Below the pieces are notes generated by a model, which made no database searches, was not told where the DNA came from, and saw only the letters and a list, made by a program, of their open reading frames with translations. A stretch of DNA of 27,227 bases, taken from assembly GCA_964440525.1 (NCBI GenBank), contig CAYTTC010000044.1, positions 1 through 27,227 of the forward strand, given 5' to 3'. This DNA is from DASWJZ01 sp964440525. GTDB taxonomy: Bacteria; Pseudomonadota; Alphaproteobacteria; Rhizobiales; Afifellaceae. Shown here one piece after another: positions 1-9,534 of this stretch; position 1 is the stretch's first letter, and every line of letters begins with the position of its first letter. The position numbers were made by a program, and so were the translations under genes.

Positions 1-1608
1 CCCGCGCCGGCGGCCACCGCGGTCGTGTCGCGCGAGGCGGCGCTCGCCCGCGCCGAGCGCGTCAAGATCGACACGCCTTCGCTGAAGGGCTCCATCAGCC
101 TCTCCGGTGGGCGCCTCGACGACCTGCTTCTCGCCGACTATCACGTGACCGTCGAGCCCACGAGCCCGCTCGTCGAGCTCTTCTCTCCGGCCGGCAGCGA
201 ACACCCCTATTTCGCCGATTTCGGCTGGGTCGCAGCGCAAGGCGCGCCGGCCGTGCCGACCGATCAGACCATTTGGACAGCGGAAGGCGGGCCGCTCGCG
301 CCGGGCACGGACGTCACCCTCACCTGGGACAACGGCCAGGGGCTCGTCTTCAAGCGGACCTATTCGGTCGACGAGAAATACATGTTCACCGTGCGGCAGA
401 GCGTCGACAACACCAGCGGCGAGGCCGTGACGCTCTTTCCCTACGGCCTCGTCAGCCGCACCGGGCTGCCGCAGACCACCGGCTACTACATCCTGCACGA
501 GGGCTTGATCGGCTTCCTCGGCGAGGCGGGCCTGGAGGAAGTCGACTATAGCGACCTCGACGACGCCACCTCGATCATGCCAGCAAAAGTCTCCAGCGGT
601 TGGCTCGGCATCACCGACAAGTACTGGGGCGCGGCACTCGCTCCCAGCGGCGACAGGCCTTTCCAGCCGCGCTTCCTAAAGGGTGCGGCCGGCGCGGAGC
701 CCACCTATCAAGCCGATTTTCTCGGCGACGCTGTCACGGTTCCCGCAGGCGGTAAGGCCGAACACCAAACGCTCCTCTTCGCCGGCGCGAAGGAGACGGC
801 GCTCCTCGACGCCTATCAGGAGAACCTGCAGATTCCGCGGTTCGAACTGATGATCGATTGGGGCTGGTTCTATTTCATCACCAAGCCGCTCTTCCAGCTG
901 ATCGACTGGCTCTACCGCTTTTTCGGCAATTTCGGCCTCGCGATCCTCGCCGTCACGGTGCTGGTGAAGGCCGTCTTCTTCCCGCTCGCCAACCGCTCGT
1001 ATTCGTCGATGACCAAGATGAAGAAGGTGCAGCCGGAGATGGTGAAGCTGCAGGAGCGCTTCAAGGACGACCGCATGGCGCTCCAAAAGGAGATGATGGA
1101 GCTCTACAAGCGCGAGAAGGTGAACCCGATAGCGGGCTGCTGGCCGATCCTCATCCAGATCCCCGTCTTCTTCGCGCTCTACAAGGTGCTGTTCGTCACC
1201 ATCGAGATGCGGCACGCGCCCTTCTACGGCTGGGTCCGGGACCTCTCCGCGCAGGACCCGACGACGGTCTTCAACCTTTTCGGGCTGATCCCCTGGGATC
1301 CGCCACAGGCGCTGCATCTCGGAGTATGGCCACTCCTCATGGGCTTCACGATGTTCGTGCAGATGCGCATGAACCCGACGCCGCCCGACAAGACCCAGGC
1401 GATGATCTTCAACTGGATGCCGGTGGTCTTCACCTTCATGCTCGGCTCGTTTCCGGCCGGCCTCGTCATCTACTGGGCGTGGAACAACACGCTGTCGGTC
1501 ATCCAGCAGGGCTTGATCATGCGGCGGCACGGCGTGCCGATCGAGCTCTTCGGCAACATGAAGGGCCTCTTCGGCCGGGCCAAGCCGAAGGGTACCCCGG
1601 CCGAGTAG
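1..1608 (+). CDS. yidC: Membrane protein insertase YidC (5'-truncated)
   Basis: YidC/Oxa1 insertase of the inner membrane, which inserts and folds membrane proteins alone or with SecYEG. The reading frame is open from base 1, so the true start and the first transmembrane helix lie upstream; about 535 residues are present. The first roughly 280 visible residues form the large beta-rich periplasmic domain. From about base 850 come the aromatic amphipathic region, the helix with FGLAILAVTVLVKAVFFPLA, the cytoplasmic helical hairpin (SMTKMKKVQPEM, then MMELYKREKVNP) and the conserved GCWPILIQIPVFFALYKVL helix, then two C-terminal helices ending in a short basic tail. All are hallmarks of the 60-kDa inner-membrane protein family. 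The engB gene follows 78 bp downstream, the usual alphaproteobacterial order. Only the missing N-terminus is uncertain. Confidence 0.97.
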   Translation, partial: PAPAATAVVSREAALARAERVKIDTPSLKGSISLSGGRLDDLLLADYHVTVEPTSPLVELFSPAGSEHPYFADFGWVAAQGAPAVPTDQTIWTAEGGPLAPGTDVTLTWDNGQGLVFKRTYSVDEKYMFTVRQSVDNTSGEAVTLFPYGLVSRTGLPQTTGYYILHEGLIGFLGEAGLEEVDYSDLDDATSIMPAKVSSGWLGITDKYWGAALAPSGDRPFQPRFLKGAAGAEPTYQADFLGDAVTVPAGGKAEHQTLLFAGAKETALLDAYQENLQIPRFELMIDWGWFYFITKPLFQLIDWLYRFFGNFGLAILAVTVLVKAVFFPLANRSYSSMTKMKKVQPEMVKLQERFKDDRMALQKEMMELYKREKVNPIAGCWPILIQIPVFFALYKVLFVTIEMRHAPFYGWVRDLSAQDPTTVFNLFGLIPWDPPQALHLGVWPLLMGFTMFVQMRMNPTPPDKTQAMIFNWMPVVFTFMLGSFPAGLVIYWAWNNTLSVIQQGLIMRRHGVPIELFGNMKGLFGRAKPKGTPAE

Positions 1609-1686
1609 ATTCTCGGGGCGCGCGCGCCTGCGATCGTTGCCGCGAAAGCCGGTGACCCTTCCGCGGCTTCATGCTCTAAGCCTCGC

Positions 1687-2316
1687 ATGAGAAGCGAGGC
1701 CCTCTTCCGCTATCCTTGGCGCTTCGTCACAGAAGCCCCGAACATGGCCGCGCTGCCGGCGGAGGGACCGCCGGAGGTCGCATTCGCCGGTCGCTCGAAC
1801 GTCGGCAAATCGAGCCTCATCAACGCGCTCGTCCGGCAGACAAATCTCGCACGCACATCGAACAGCCCGGGGCGGACGCAGTCGCTTTTCTTCTTTGTGC
1901 CGGACGAGCCGAACGCGGCTCCCGGCCGCCTGCCGCCGATCGCGCTCGTCGACATGCCCGGCTACGGTTTCGCCAAGGCGCCGAAGAATGTGGTTGCCGC
2001 CTGGACAAAGCTGATCCGCGCCTATCTCGCCGGACGAGCGTCGCTGAAGCGCGTCTTCCTGCTCGTCGATGCGCGGCATGGGCTGAAGTCCACGGACGAG
2101 CCGCTGCTCGGCGAGCTCGACCGCGCCGGCGTCTCCTACCAGATCGTGCTGACGAAGGCCGACAAGGTGAAGCCGCATGAGCTTGCGGCAATCGAGCAAA
2201 CAACCGCGGAGGCGATCCGCAAGCGGGCGGCGGCGCATCCGGCGATCATCACAACGTCGAGCGCAAAGGGCGATGGTCTCGACGCTGTGCGCGCCGAGAT
2301 CGCCTCCTTCACGTGA
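1687..2316 (+). CDS. engB: Ribosome biogenesis GTP-binding protein EngB (YihA/YsxC)
   Basis: A small GTPase of the TrmE-Era-EngA-EngB-Septin group, needed for late 50S subunit assembly and normal division. 209 residues, the usual size. GTP-binding motifs in order: G1 GRSNVGKSS (residues 35-43), the switch-I segment SPGRTQS with its conserved Thr (60-66), G3 DMPG (89-92), G4 TKAD (156-159) and G5 SSAKG (191-195). An in-frame TAA at 1678-1680 makes ATG 1687 the earliest possible start. It sits between yidC and argB, probably co-transcribed with yidC. Assignment is from motif content and synteny. Confidence 0.96.
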   Translation: MRSEALFRYPWRFVTEAPNMAALPAEGPPEVAFAGRSNVGKSSLINALVRQTNLARTSNSPGRTQSLFFFVPDEPNAAPGRLPPIALVDMPGYGFAKAPKNVVAAWTKLIRAYLAGRASLKRVFLLVDARHGLKSTDEPLLGELDRAGVSYQIVLTKADKVKPHELAAIEQTTAEAIRKRAAAHPAIITTSSAKGDGLDAVRAEIASFT

Positions 2317-2458
2317 TCCGGATCGCGCGGCGCGACGGCTGACGATCTCGACGGGCGCGACAACGCCCTTCTGCAGCGCTGCCATGAGGTTCGCTATCTT
2401 CGTCGTCGCCTTTTCAATGCGGCAGCCGGCAGCTATGAGCACGGCAGGGAGCGACACG

Positions 2459-3367
2459 ATGAACGACACGCCGCAAGATATCGCAAGGCAGAACGCCCAC
2501 GACCAAGCCCGGCTTCTCGCCGAGGCGCTGCCTTTCATGCAGCGCTATGAAAACAAGACGATCGTGGTCAAATACGGCGGTGCGGCTATGGGCGATCCGG
2601 CGCTCGGCCAGGCTTTTGCGCGCGACATCGCGCTCCTGAAGCAGTCCGGCGTCAATCCGATCGTGGTGCATGGCGGCGGCCCGCAGATCGGCGAGATGCT
2701 GAAGAAGATGGGCATCAAGAGCGAGTTCCGTGGCGGACTTCGCGTCACCGACAAGGCGACGGTCGAGATCGTCGAGATGGTTTTGGCCGGCTCCATCAAC
2801 AAGGAGATCGTTGCCCTCATCAACAAGGAGGGCGAATGGGCGATCGGCCTCTCCGGCAAGGACGGCAATATGGTGTTTGCCGAGAAGGCGACGCGGACGA
2901 CGATCGATTCCGATTCGAAGATCGAGGAGGTTATCGACCTCGGCTTCGTCGGCGAGCCGGTCGAAGTCGACCGCACGCTTCTCGATCTCCTCGCCCGCTC
3001 CGAGATGATTCCGGTGATCGCGCCGGTGGCGCCGGGCCGCGACGGCGAGACCTACAACATCAACGCCGACACTTTTGCCGGCGCAATCGCCGGCGCGCTC
3101 GCCGCGACGCGCCTGCTTGTCCTGACGGATGTTCCCGGCGTGCTCGACAAGTCTGGCGCGCTGATCGACGAGCTGACCGTCGCGGAGGCGCGCGCGCTCA
3201 TCGCCGACGGCACCATATCCGGCGGCATGATTCCTAAGGTCGAAACCTGCATCAAGGCGGTCGGCCGCGGCGTCGAGGGCGTCGTCATCCTCGACGGCAA
3301 GACGCCGCACGCCGTGCTCCTGGAGCTCTTCACCGAGCACGGCGCCGGCACACTCATCAAGGCCTGA
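2459..3367 (+). CDS. argB: Acetylglutamate kinase
   Basis: Phosphorylates N-acetyl-L-glutamate with ATP, the second step of arginine synthesis. 302 residues of the amino-acid kinase fold: KYGG phosphate-binding Lys38, glycine-rich HGGGPQ (71-76), a substrate-binding NINADTFAGAIAGAL segment and C-terminal GGMIPKVETC. An N-terminal helix (about residues 10-30) precedes the kinase core; in this family such an extension goes with hexameric, arginine-inhibited enzymes, so feedback inhibition is inferred. I chose ATG 2459 because AGGGAG lies about 9 nt upstream; an in-frame ATG at 2435 would add eight residues, and the frame stays open back into engB. A 142-bp gap separates it from engB. It converges with the membrane gene ending at 3393. 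Confidence 0.96.
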   Translation: MNDTPQDIARQNAHDQARLLAEALPFMQRYENKTIVVKYGGAAMGDPALGQAFARDIALLKQSGVNPIVVHGGGPQIGEMLKKMGIKSEFRGGLRVTDKATVEIVEMVLAGSINKEIVALINKEGEWAIGLSGKDGNMVFAEKATRTTIDSDSKIEEVIDLGFVGEPVEVDRTLLDLLARSEMIPVIAPVAPGRDGETYNINADTFAGAIAGALAATRLLVLTDVPGVLDKSGALIDELTVAEARALIADGTISGGMIPKVETCIKAVGRGVEGVVILDGKTPHAVLLELFTEHGAGTLIKA

Positions 3368-3392
3368 TGTCGGGGCCGGTCGGCCTCGGCGC

Positions 3393-4256
3393 CTATCCAA
3401 GCATGGGCAGGAACGGTCGGCCGGCGAGCGCCTGCAGAAGCGTGGCGACCGTGAGGCCGGCATAGACGAGCGCGAACGCCGCAAGCGTTGCGCTTGCGCG
3501 ACGCGGCGCGAGCCGCTCGGCGAGAAGCGCGAAGACGGGCACAACCTGCATGGCGTGAATGCCGAAGAAATGCGCCACCCGCAGATCGCCTGCGTCGCGC
3601 GCCCAGCCGAAGATCGGCAGGCCGCCAGCGTCGGAGGCGACGGTACCGACCCAGTGCCCGCCGTTCTCCGCGATGACGAGCCCGGCGCCGGTGCCGAGCG
3701 CGAAGGTCAGGATGAGGCCGGCGATCACCGAGGAGCGGAACACAGGCGAGAGGGCGCCAACGCCGGAGCGGACGATCAGGAGCGCGAGGACGAGGCTTCC
3801 GGCCGTCATGATTACCGCCCCGAGGCCCATCAGGTTGAAGAGGAGGCCTTCCAGCGGCGTGGCGGTGTTGAAATGCGAGCTCACGCCGCGGCCGGCCTGG
3901 AAGCCGATGTAGACGATCTCGAGCACGCCACAGGCGGCGATCGTGACCGCCAGCGCCCGCACGGCGCGGGCGTCTCGCAGCCGCGGCGACAGGTAGCCCC
4001 AGAACCACGCGAGCGTCAGGAAATAGAGCGCGACCGAGGCCTCGAACTTCAGCGCCTTGGTCCAGACGTTGATGCCGTAAAGCGTGCGCGTCTCCACCAG
4101 ATAGGCGAAGAGCGTCGGCGCCATGGCGGCGAAAAGCAGGATCCCCGCCCCGGCCAACGCCGGCTGCCGCCTGATCGTCTCGCCGGCGATGCGCGACAGG
4201 ACGCCGCCGTCCAGGCCACGGGCGGAGCGTTGCAGCGGGAGCGAGAATGCGGTCAT
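3393..4256 (-). CDS. Conserved polytopic membrane protein of unknown function
   Basis: 287 residues with about seven hydrophobic segments (roughly 35-52, 72-90, 102-120, 139-163, 172-193, 225-245, 252-275), so an inner-membrane protein. I do not recognise a named family. Features likely to matter are the loop motifs WTKALKFEAS and QAGRGVSSHFN, and the polar stretch FGWARDAGDLR followed by HFFGIHAMQ, whose histidines in or next to a membrane helix could bind a cofactor (inference). ATG 4256 is preceded by GGAGG at a good distance; a longer frame starting inside the upstream gene is less likely. Only 4 bp separate it from the ABA4-like gene, so the two are surely one operon. Confidence 0.85.
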   Translation of the reverse strand: MTAFSLPLQRSARGLDGGVLSRIAGETIRRQPALAGAGILLFAAMAPTLFAYLVETRTLYGINVWTKALKFEASVALYFLTLAWFWGYLSPRLRDARAVRALAVTIAACGVLEIVYIGFQAGRGVSSHFNTATPLEGLLFNLMGLGAVIMTAGSLVLALLIVRSGVGALSPVFRSSVIAGLILTFALGTGAGLVIAENGGHWVGTVASDAGGLPIFGWARDAGDLRVAHFFGIHAMQVVPVFALLAERLAPRRASATLAAFALVYAGLTVATLLQALAGRPFLPMLG

Positions 4257-4260
4257 GGCG

Positions 4261-4692
4261 TCAGGCCTCCGCCGGCCGCGCCTGGCGTGCAACGGCGCGG
4301 ATCACCATGAAGAGAAGAAACCCGGCCGGCCCGAAGAGGAAGGTGAGCACCAGCGCCGGCACGACGAGGAAGTGCGGGATACCTTCGGCCCGCGACGTGC
4401 GCACCTCCCAGGCGCCGACGAAAAGGTCGAAGGCGAGATAGTGCAGCCAGCCGGCGAGCAGCAGGCCCGGCGTCTGGAAAAGCAGGCGAACCTCGTCGAG
4501 CGACGAGAAGCCCCCCTCGGCGACGGCCCAGAAGGCTCCGATCAGCCCTGCATAGGCGACCGACAGGAGCGCTGGAACGGCGAAGCCGGCGACGCCGTCG
4601 ATGACCCATGCCCGCCCGGGCAGCAGGATCAGTCCGGCCCAGCCGAGCAACGCAAACATGTTCGCGACGGAAAAGATCAGGTCGATGCTCAT
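4261..4692 (-). CDS. ABA4-like family membrane protein (DUF4281)
   Basis: 143 residues with four hydrophobic helices (about 5-24, 35-56, 72-92, 108-132). The segments GWLHYLAFDLFVGAWE and the C-terminal FLFGPAGFLLF match the ABA4-like (DUF4281) family. The plant founder ABA4 is needed for neoxanthin formation in carotenoid metabolism; the bacterial members have no established role, so only the family is claimed. ATG 4692 has GGAGG five bases upstream. First gene of an operon with the polytopic protein downstream, divergent from a TetR regulator that probably controls it through the shared 98-bp intergenic region. Confidence 0.85.
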   Translation of the reverse strand: MSIDLIFSVANMFALLGWAGLILLPGRAWVIDGVAGFAVPALLSVAYAGLIGAFWAVAEGGFSSLDEVRLLFQTPGLLLAGWLHYLAFDLFVGAWEVRTSRAEGIPHFLVVPALVLTFLFGPAGFLLFMVIRAVARQARPAEA

Positions 4693-4703
4693 CGGCGCCT
4701 CCA

Positions 4704-4748
4704 ATCTTGACAGCGACTAGATCATCTCTATCTGGACGATGTCAAGAT
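4704..4748. promoter_or_regulatory. Inverted-repeat region, probable TetR operator / divergent promoters
   Basis: Between the divergent ABA4-like and tetR genes lies a perfect 9-bp inverted repeat, ATCTTGACA (4704-4712) and TGTCAAGAT (4740-4748), separated by 27 bp. Each arm contains TTGACA, the sigma-70 -35 consensus, pointing inward in its own strand; TATCTG at 4729-4734 is a possible -10 for the rightward promoter. Inside lies a smaller odd palindrome, AGATCATCT (4719-4727), the sort of site a TetR dimer binds. Promoter and operator roles are inferred from position and symmetry. Confidence 0.55.
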
Positions 4749-4790
4749 CGACGCTTACAGTGCGAGAAACACGAAGCGGTGAGTGACGCT

Positions 4791-5462
4791 ATGGAACGCC
4801 AGGTGCGCCACACCGCCCCGCGCGAGCGCCGGCGCGGCGGGCGCGGGAGGCGCTACCACCACGGCGACCTCAGAGCCGCGCTGCTCGAAGCCGCCGAGGC
4901 GGAGTTGGCGGAGAAGGGTGTGGACGGCTTCACGCTGAGAGCCTGCGCCCGCCGTGCCGGGGTGTCGCATGCCGCGCCCGCGCATCATTTTGCGGACGTG
5001 ACGGCGCTGCTGACGGAGATGGCGGCGGTCGGCTTTGAGCGCCTAGTCGCCTCGATGCGCGAGCGGCGCGCTAAGGCCGCGAGCGACGCGCGCGCGCAGT
5101 TCGTCGCCGCCGGGCAGGGCTATATCGATTTCGCGATGAAGAACCCGCAGCACTTCATGCTGATGTTCGGAGGCGCCGGGCTCGACAAGAGCAGTGAGAG
5201 GTTGAAGGGTGTCGGCGACGTGGCCTTCGGTCACCTGCTGGCGGTGGTGTCCGGGATGATGGGCGGCGACGATCCGCTGACGGAGCGCCGCGGGCGGATC
5301 AATGTCCTCTTCGCCTGGTCTCTCGTACACGGCTTCGCCAAGCTCCGCATCGAGGCCACGAGCCTCGAAGAGTTGATGGCGTTCGGAACGCCGCAGGAGG
5401 AGGCGGACATCCGCGAGCTTCTCGATCGCGCCGCCGCCACACTGCACCCTGACGAGGGCTGA
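4791..5462 (+). CDS. TetR/AcrR family transcriptional regulator, WHG-type ligand domain
   Basis: 223 residues. An Arg-rich N-terminal arm (residues 2-21) leads into the TetR DNA-binding domain: YHHGDLRAALLEAAEAELAE (helix 1) then the helix-turn-helix around FTLRACARRAGVSHAAPAHHF (about 47-67). The C-terminal part, with FMLMFGG and VHGFAKLRIE, resembles the WHG ligand-binding domain. ATG 4791 follows GGTGAG at 7 bp; an in-frame GTG at 4779 is the alternative. Divergent from the ABA4-like membrane operon, which it most likely represses, probably together with itself. The ligand cannot be told from sequence. Its 3' end is followed by a strong hairpin. Confidence 0.9.
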   Translation: MERQVRHTAPRERRRGGRGRRYHHGDLRAALLEAAEAELAEKGVDGFTLRACARRAGVSHAAPAHHFADVTALLTEMAAVGFERLVASMRERRAKAASDARAQFVAAGQGYIDFAMKNPQHFMLMFGGAGLDKSSERLKGVGDVAFGHLLAVVSGMMGGDDPLTERRGRINVLFAWSLVHGFAKLRIEATSLEELMAFGTPQEEADIRELLDRAAATLHPDEG

Positions 5463-5493
5463 GCGACGCCGGCGCGCTGATCAAGGGGTGGGC

Positions 5494-5520
5494 GTCAGGG
5501 CCGAACGCGCCGGCCCTGAC
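5494..5520. terminator. Bidirectional hairpin terminator between convergent genes
   Basis: Perfect 10-bp stem GTCAGGGCCG (5494-5503) / CGGCCCTGAC (5511-5520) with a 7-nt loop, midway between the convergent tetR (stop at 5462) and CHRD gene (stop at 5529). No long T tract follows, so efficient intrinsic termination is inferred only from stem strength and position. Confidence 0.65.
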
Positions 5521-5528
5521 AATATCGG

Positions 5529-5963
5529 CTACATGGCCGCCACGACCTGACCGCGTATCTCGCCGTCCGGATGAGCGTCGGTATGGACGTTCACATACCA
5601 CTTTCCGGCAGCAAGCTCTGCCGCCTGCTCGTCGGTCAAAGGGGCGGAGCCTTCGGACGGGCTCTCGAGATCCTCGATCGGAACGGCAACTCCGGCGTTC
5701 GCGCCAAGGTCAGCAGGCCCATGGAAGTGTGCGGCGGTTGGCGGGCCGGAGAGGCCGGAGAATTCGATCGTCCAGCTCAGCTCCTTTGTCTCGGAATTCC
5801 AAGTGACATTGGCCGTGCCGGTCGCGGCGGTGTCCACAGGAGGCACCTCTTCAGCACCGCTCAGTGTGGCCTGGAACTTCGTCTCCTCCGCGAGCGCCGA
5901 TCCGCCCCATGCAATGGCGACGGCGAGGGCGGCTGCTGCGACGGCTGTCTGGGTGATGTGCAT
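5529..5963 (-). CDS. Secreted CHRD domain protein
   Basis: 144 residues. A cleavable signal peptide occupies about residues 1-25, with the cut likely after ALA before EETKF. The mature part is one CHRD domain (named after chordin): FQATLSGAEEVPPVDTAATG, then HFHGPA, and the closing WYVNVHTDAHPDGEIRGQV. CHRD proteins are exported and of unsettled function in bacteria; immunoglobulin-like, with conserved His residues. ATG 5963 has AGGAG eight bases upstream. It is a single gene flanked by a terminator hairpin at its 3' end, with a 148-bp divergent spacer to the nucleotidase gene. Confidence 0.9.
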   Translation of the reverse strand: MHITQTAVAAAALAVAIAWGGSALAEETKFQATLSGAEEVPPVDTAATGTANVTWNSETKELSWTIEFSGLSGPPTAAHFHGPADLGANAGVAVPIEDLESPSEGSAPLTDEQAAELAAGKWYVNVHTDAHPDGEIRGQVVAAM

Positions 5964-6098
5964 GTTGTCAACTCCTGCGTGTTGCGCTCACCGGGCGAAC
6001 GCCCCGACCTTCGTTCCGTTCCGTGCGCAACAGCATTTCGCAATCGTTTGCCGGCGTTCCGTCTATCCTCGGACGGTGAAGTCTTAACCGCGGAGACC

Positions 6099-6104
6099 TA
6101 TACT
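6099..6104 (+). promoter_or_regulatory. Possible -10 element, leaderless start of the nucleotidase gene
   Basis: TATACT lies so close to ATG 6112 that a transcript starting about 7 nt after it would begin at or within a base of the start codon. No Shine-Dalgarno sequence is visible before the ATG, and no good -35 was found. This suggests, but does not prove, a leaderless mRNA. Confidence 0.35.
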
Positions 6105-6111
6105 CGCCGGC

Positions 6112-6867
6112 ATGAATCTCACTGTGGAAACCGTCGCTCCGCACAAGCAGCCCGAGCTCGGCATCTTCGCCGACAAAGAGGCGTGGATCTTCGATCTCGA
6201 CAATACGCTCTACCCGCGCAGCTCCAACCTCTTCCAGCAGGTCGACGAGAGGATCCGGACCTATGTCCGTCAGCTCCTGAACGTCGACGAAGACGAGGCG
6301 GAGCGCATCCAGAAGAATTTTTACAAGGTGCACGGGACGACGCTGCGCGGCCTCATGCTCACGCACAAAGTCGACCCGGACGAATTCCTCGAATTCGTCC
6401 ACGACATCGACCATTCGGCCGTGCAGCCGGACCCAGCGCTCGGCGCCGCGATCCTGAGGCTTCCCGGCAAGAAATACATTTTTACCAATGGCTCTCGTCA
6501 GCACGCCGAGAAGGTGGCCGGCCGGCTCGGCTTTCCGACGCACTTCGCCGACATCTTCGACATCGTCGCCGCCAATCTGGTACCGAAGCCGGAGCGGGAA
6601 ACCTATGACCGCTTCGTGAAACACTTCCGCGTCGCGCCTGAACGGGCGGTCATGTTCGAGGACCTGACGCGGAACCTCGTCGCACCGAAGGCGGTCGGCA
6701 TGACCACTGTGCTGGTGGTGCCGGCGGGAACGCGCGAAGTCTTTCACGGCGAGTGGGAATATGAGGGGCGCGACGACGACCACGTCGACTTTGTCACCGA
6801 CGATCTCGCCCGCTTTGTCGAGCAGGTCGCCGATGCGATCGGCGGCGGCGCCAAAGCGAGGTCATGA
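6112..6867 (+). CDS. Pyrimidine 5'-nucleotidase (HAD superfamily)
   Basis: 251 residues. Haloacid-dehalogenase fold phosphatase: motif I FDLDNTLYP with nucleophile Asp28 and Asp30, motif II IFTNGS, a Lys in the LVPKPE segment and motif IV MFEDLTRN. Length and the LYPRSSNLFQQVDERI cap start match the SDT1/Pyr-5-nucleotidase group, which dephosphorylates UMP/CMP-like nucleotides; the exact substrate is inferred from family. In many Hyphomicrobiales this gene lies near argB and dapD; here it stands apart, followed after 7 bp by the broken VOC gene. No ribosome binding site precedes ATG 6112. Confidence 0.9.
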   Translation: MNLTVETVAPHKQPELGIFADKEAWIFDLDNTLYPRSSNLFQQVDERIRTYVRQLLNVDEDEAERIQKNFYKVHGTTLRGLMLTHKVDPDEFLEFVHDIDHSAVQPDPALGAAILRLPGKKYIFTNGSRQHAEKVAGRLGFPTHFADIFDIVAANLVPKPERETYDRFVKHFRVAPERAVMFEDLTRNLVAPKAVGMTTVLVVPAGTREVFHGEWEYEGRDDDHVDFVTDDLARFVEQVADAIGGGAKARS

Positions 6868-6874
6868 CCGGGCG

Positions 6875-7287
6875 ATGCCCGATCTCCTCGTCAACATCGA
6901 CGTAGACGATCTCGAAAAAGCTATCGCATTCTATTCGTGCGCCTTCGACCTGAAGGTCGGACGGCGCTTCGGAGCGGCGGGCGTGGAGATGTTGGATCAT
7001 CCGCTCCCATCTATCTCCTCGTGAAGCCCGCCGGCAGCGCTGCTTCGACGACAACCCGCCAGCGCCGCGACTATTGCCGGCACTGGACGCCGCTGCACCT
7101 CGATTTCGTCGTGCTCGACATCAACGCTGCGGTGGCGCGAGCCGAGGGCGCCGGCGCCACGCAGGAGGAGCCGGTCAAATCCAGCAATTGGGGGAAGCTG
7201 GCGCTTATGGCTGACCCGTTCGGCCACGGCTTCTGCCTGGTGGAGTTCGTCGGCCGCGGCTACGACGAGATCGCGGAATCCTCTTAG
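6875..7287 (+). pseudogene. Glyoxalase/VOC family protein, frameshifted
   Basis: The frame from ATG 6875 reads MPDLLVNIDVDDLEKAIAFY, a typical VOC-domain start, as far as VEML near 6994, then runs into a stop at about 7022-7024. The frame one base earlier continues the same domain: SSAPIYLLVKPAG, HLDFVVLDINAAV, LMADPFGHGFCLVEF, stopping at 7287. Restoring one G in the TTGGATC at 6992-6998 gives a continuous protein of about 137 residues with LGSSAPIYLLVK across the joint. So this is a single-base deletion, either a recent mutation or a sequencing error. The metal-dependent VOC fold is used by glyoxalase I and dioxygenases; no specific reaction can be claimed. It follows the nucleotidase gene by 7 bp. 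Confidence 0.88.
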
Positions 7288-7289
7288 GC

Positions 7290-7319
7290 TTGCACCCGCC
7301 CCCGGTAGCGGCGATATAT
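7290..7319 (+). promoter_or_regulatory. Promoter of the SRP RNA gene
   Basis: TTGCAC (7290-7295) and GATATA (7313-7318) are spaced by 17 bp, and the -10 ends 6 bp before the predicted RNA 5' end at 7325. The promoter begins 2 bp after the VOC stop codon. Called from consensus likeness and spacing to a recognised RNA. Confidence 0.6.
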
Positions 7320-7324
7320 GGCCA

Positions 7325-7421
7325 GGGAGGTTGGCGGCGGACGTGCTACTCGCCAACCGGGTCAGGTCCGGAAGGAAGCAGCCCCAACGAGATTCGGCAC
7401 GGGTTGCCAGTCCAGCCTCCC
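7325..7421 (+). ncRNA. ffs: Small signal recognition particle RNA (4.5S RNA)
   Basis: RNA part of the signal recognition particle; binds Ffh (SRP54 homologue) to target nascent inner-membrane proteins. The diagnostic domain-IV hairpin is at 7359-7384, with GGTCAGGTCCGGAAGG around the GGAA tetraloop and the AGCAG internal-loop strand. The ends pair as GGGAGG (7325-7330) with CCTCCC (7416-7421), giving a 97-nt single-hairpin RNA, the usual size in Gram-negative bacteria. Location just upstream of dnaX is usual in alphaproteobacteria. The end is followed by a short T-rich stretch (GCTTTATT). Exact ends may differ by a few bases. Confidence 0.95.
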
Positions 7422-7468
7422 GCTTTATTCTCCACCTTCCCGTCGCGCGAGGCCAACGCCGGCAAGCC

Positions 7469-9199
<1,731 letters not shown>

Positions 9200-9201
9200 C
9201 G

Positions 9202-9525
9202 ATGCGCGATTTTCTGGGAATGATGAAGCAGGCGAAGGAGCTGCAGGAAAAGATGCAGAGCCTGCAGGCGGAGATCGCCATGCTCGAAGCGACCGGCGCC
9301 TCGGGCGGCGGTCTCGTCAAGGTGACCGTCGACGGCAAGGGCGGCCTGAAAAGCGTCAAGATCGACCCCTCGCTCGCCAAGCCGGAGGAAATCGAGATCC
9401 TGGAAGACCTCGTAGTCGCCGCCGTCAACGATGCGCGCGGCAAGGCGGAGGGGCTTGCGGCGGAAAAGATGAAGACGCTGACCGCCGGGCTCGGGCTGCC
9501 GCCCGGGCTCAACCTCCCCTTCTAG
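9202..9525 (+). CDS. ybaB: YbaB/EbfC family nucleoid-associated protein
   Basis: 107 residues, the usual size. It begins with the helical FLGMMKQAKELQEKMQSLQAE, followed by the glycine-rich GASGGGLVKVTVDGKGGLKSV strand region and a C-terminal helix with VAAVNDARGKAE, all diagnostic of YbaB/EbfC. Family members form dimers with pincer-like helices that bind DNA. The gene starts 2 bp after the dnaX stop and precedes recR by 9 bp, so translation is probably coupled along the dnaX-ybaB-recR operon. Confidence 0.96.
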   Translation: MRDFLGMMKQAKELQEKMQSLQAEIAMLEATGASGGGLVKVTVDGKGGLKSVKIDPSLAKPEEIEILEDLVVAAVNDARGKAEGLAAEKMKTLTAGLGLPPGLNLPF

Positions 9526-9534
9526 AGCGACCGC

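Noticed and set aside
676..1530. Long open frames opposite or overlapping yidC, dnaX, argB, dapE and others
   Set aside because: High GC gives long shadow frames; their translations are Arg/Ala/Pro-rich, lack family motifs, and lie over strongly conserved genes.
3374..3385. GGCCGGTCGGCC palindrome between argB and the convergent membrane gene as a terminator
   Set aside because: Stem of only 4 bp with a usable loop, no T tract; common in GC-rich DNA.
5980..6032. 8-bp inverted repeat TGTTGCGC/GCGCAACA and GGGCGAACGCCC in the CHRD-nucleotidase spacer
   Set aside because: Short, GC-rich, and not placed over a recognisable promoter; could be chance.
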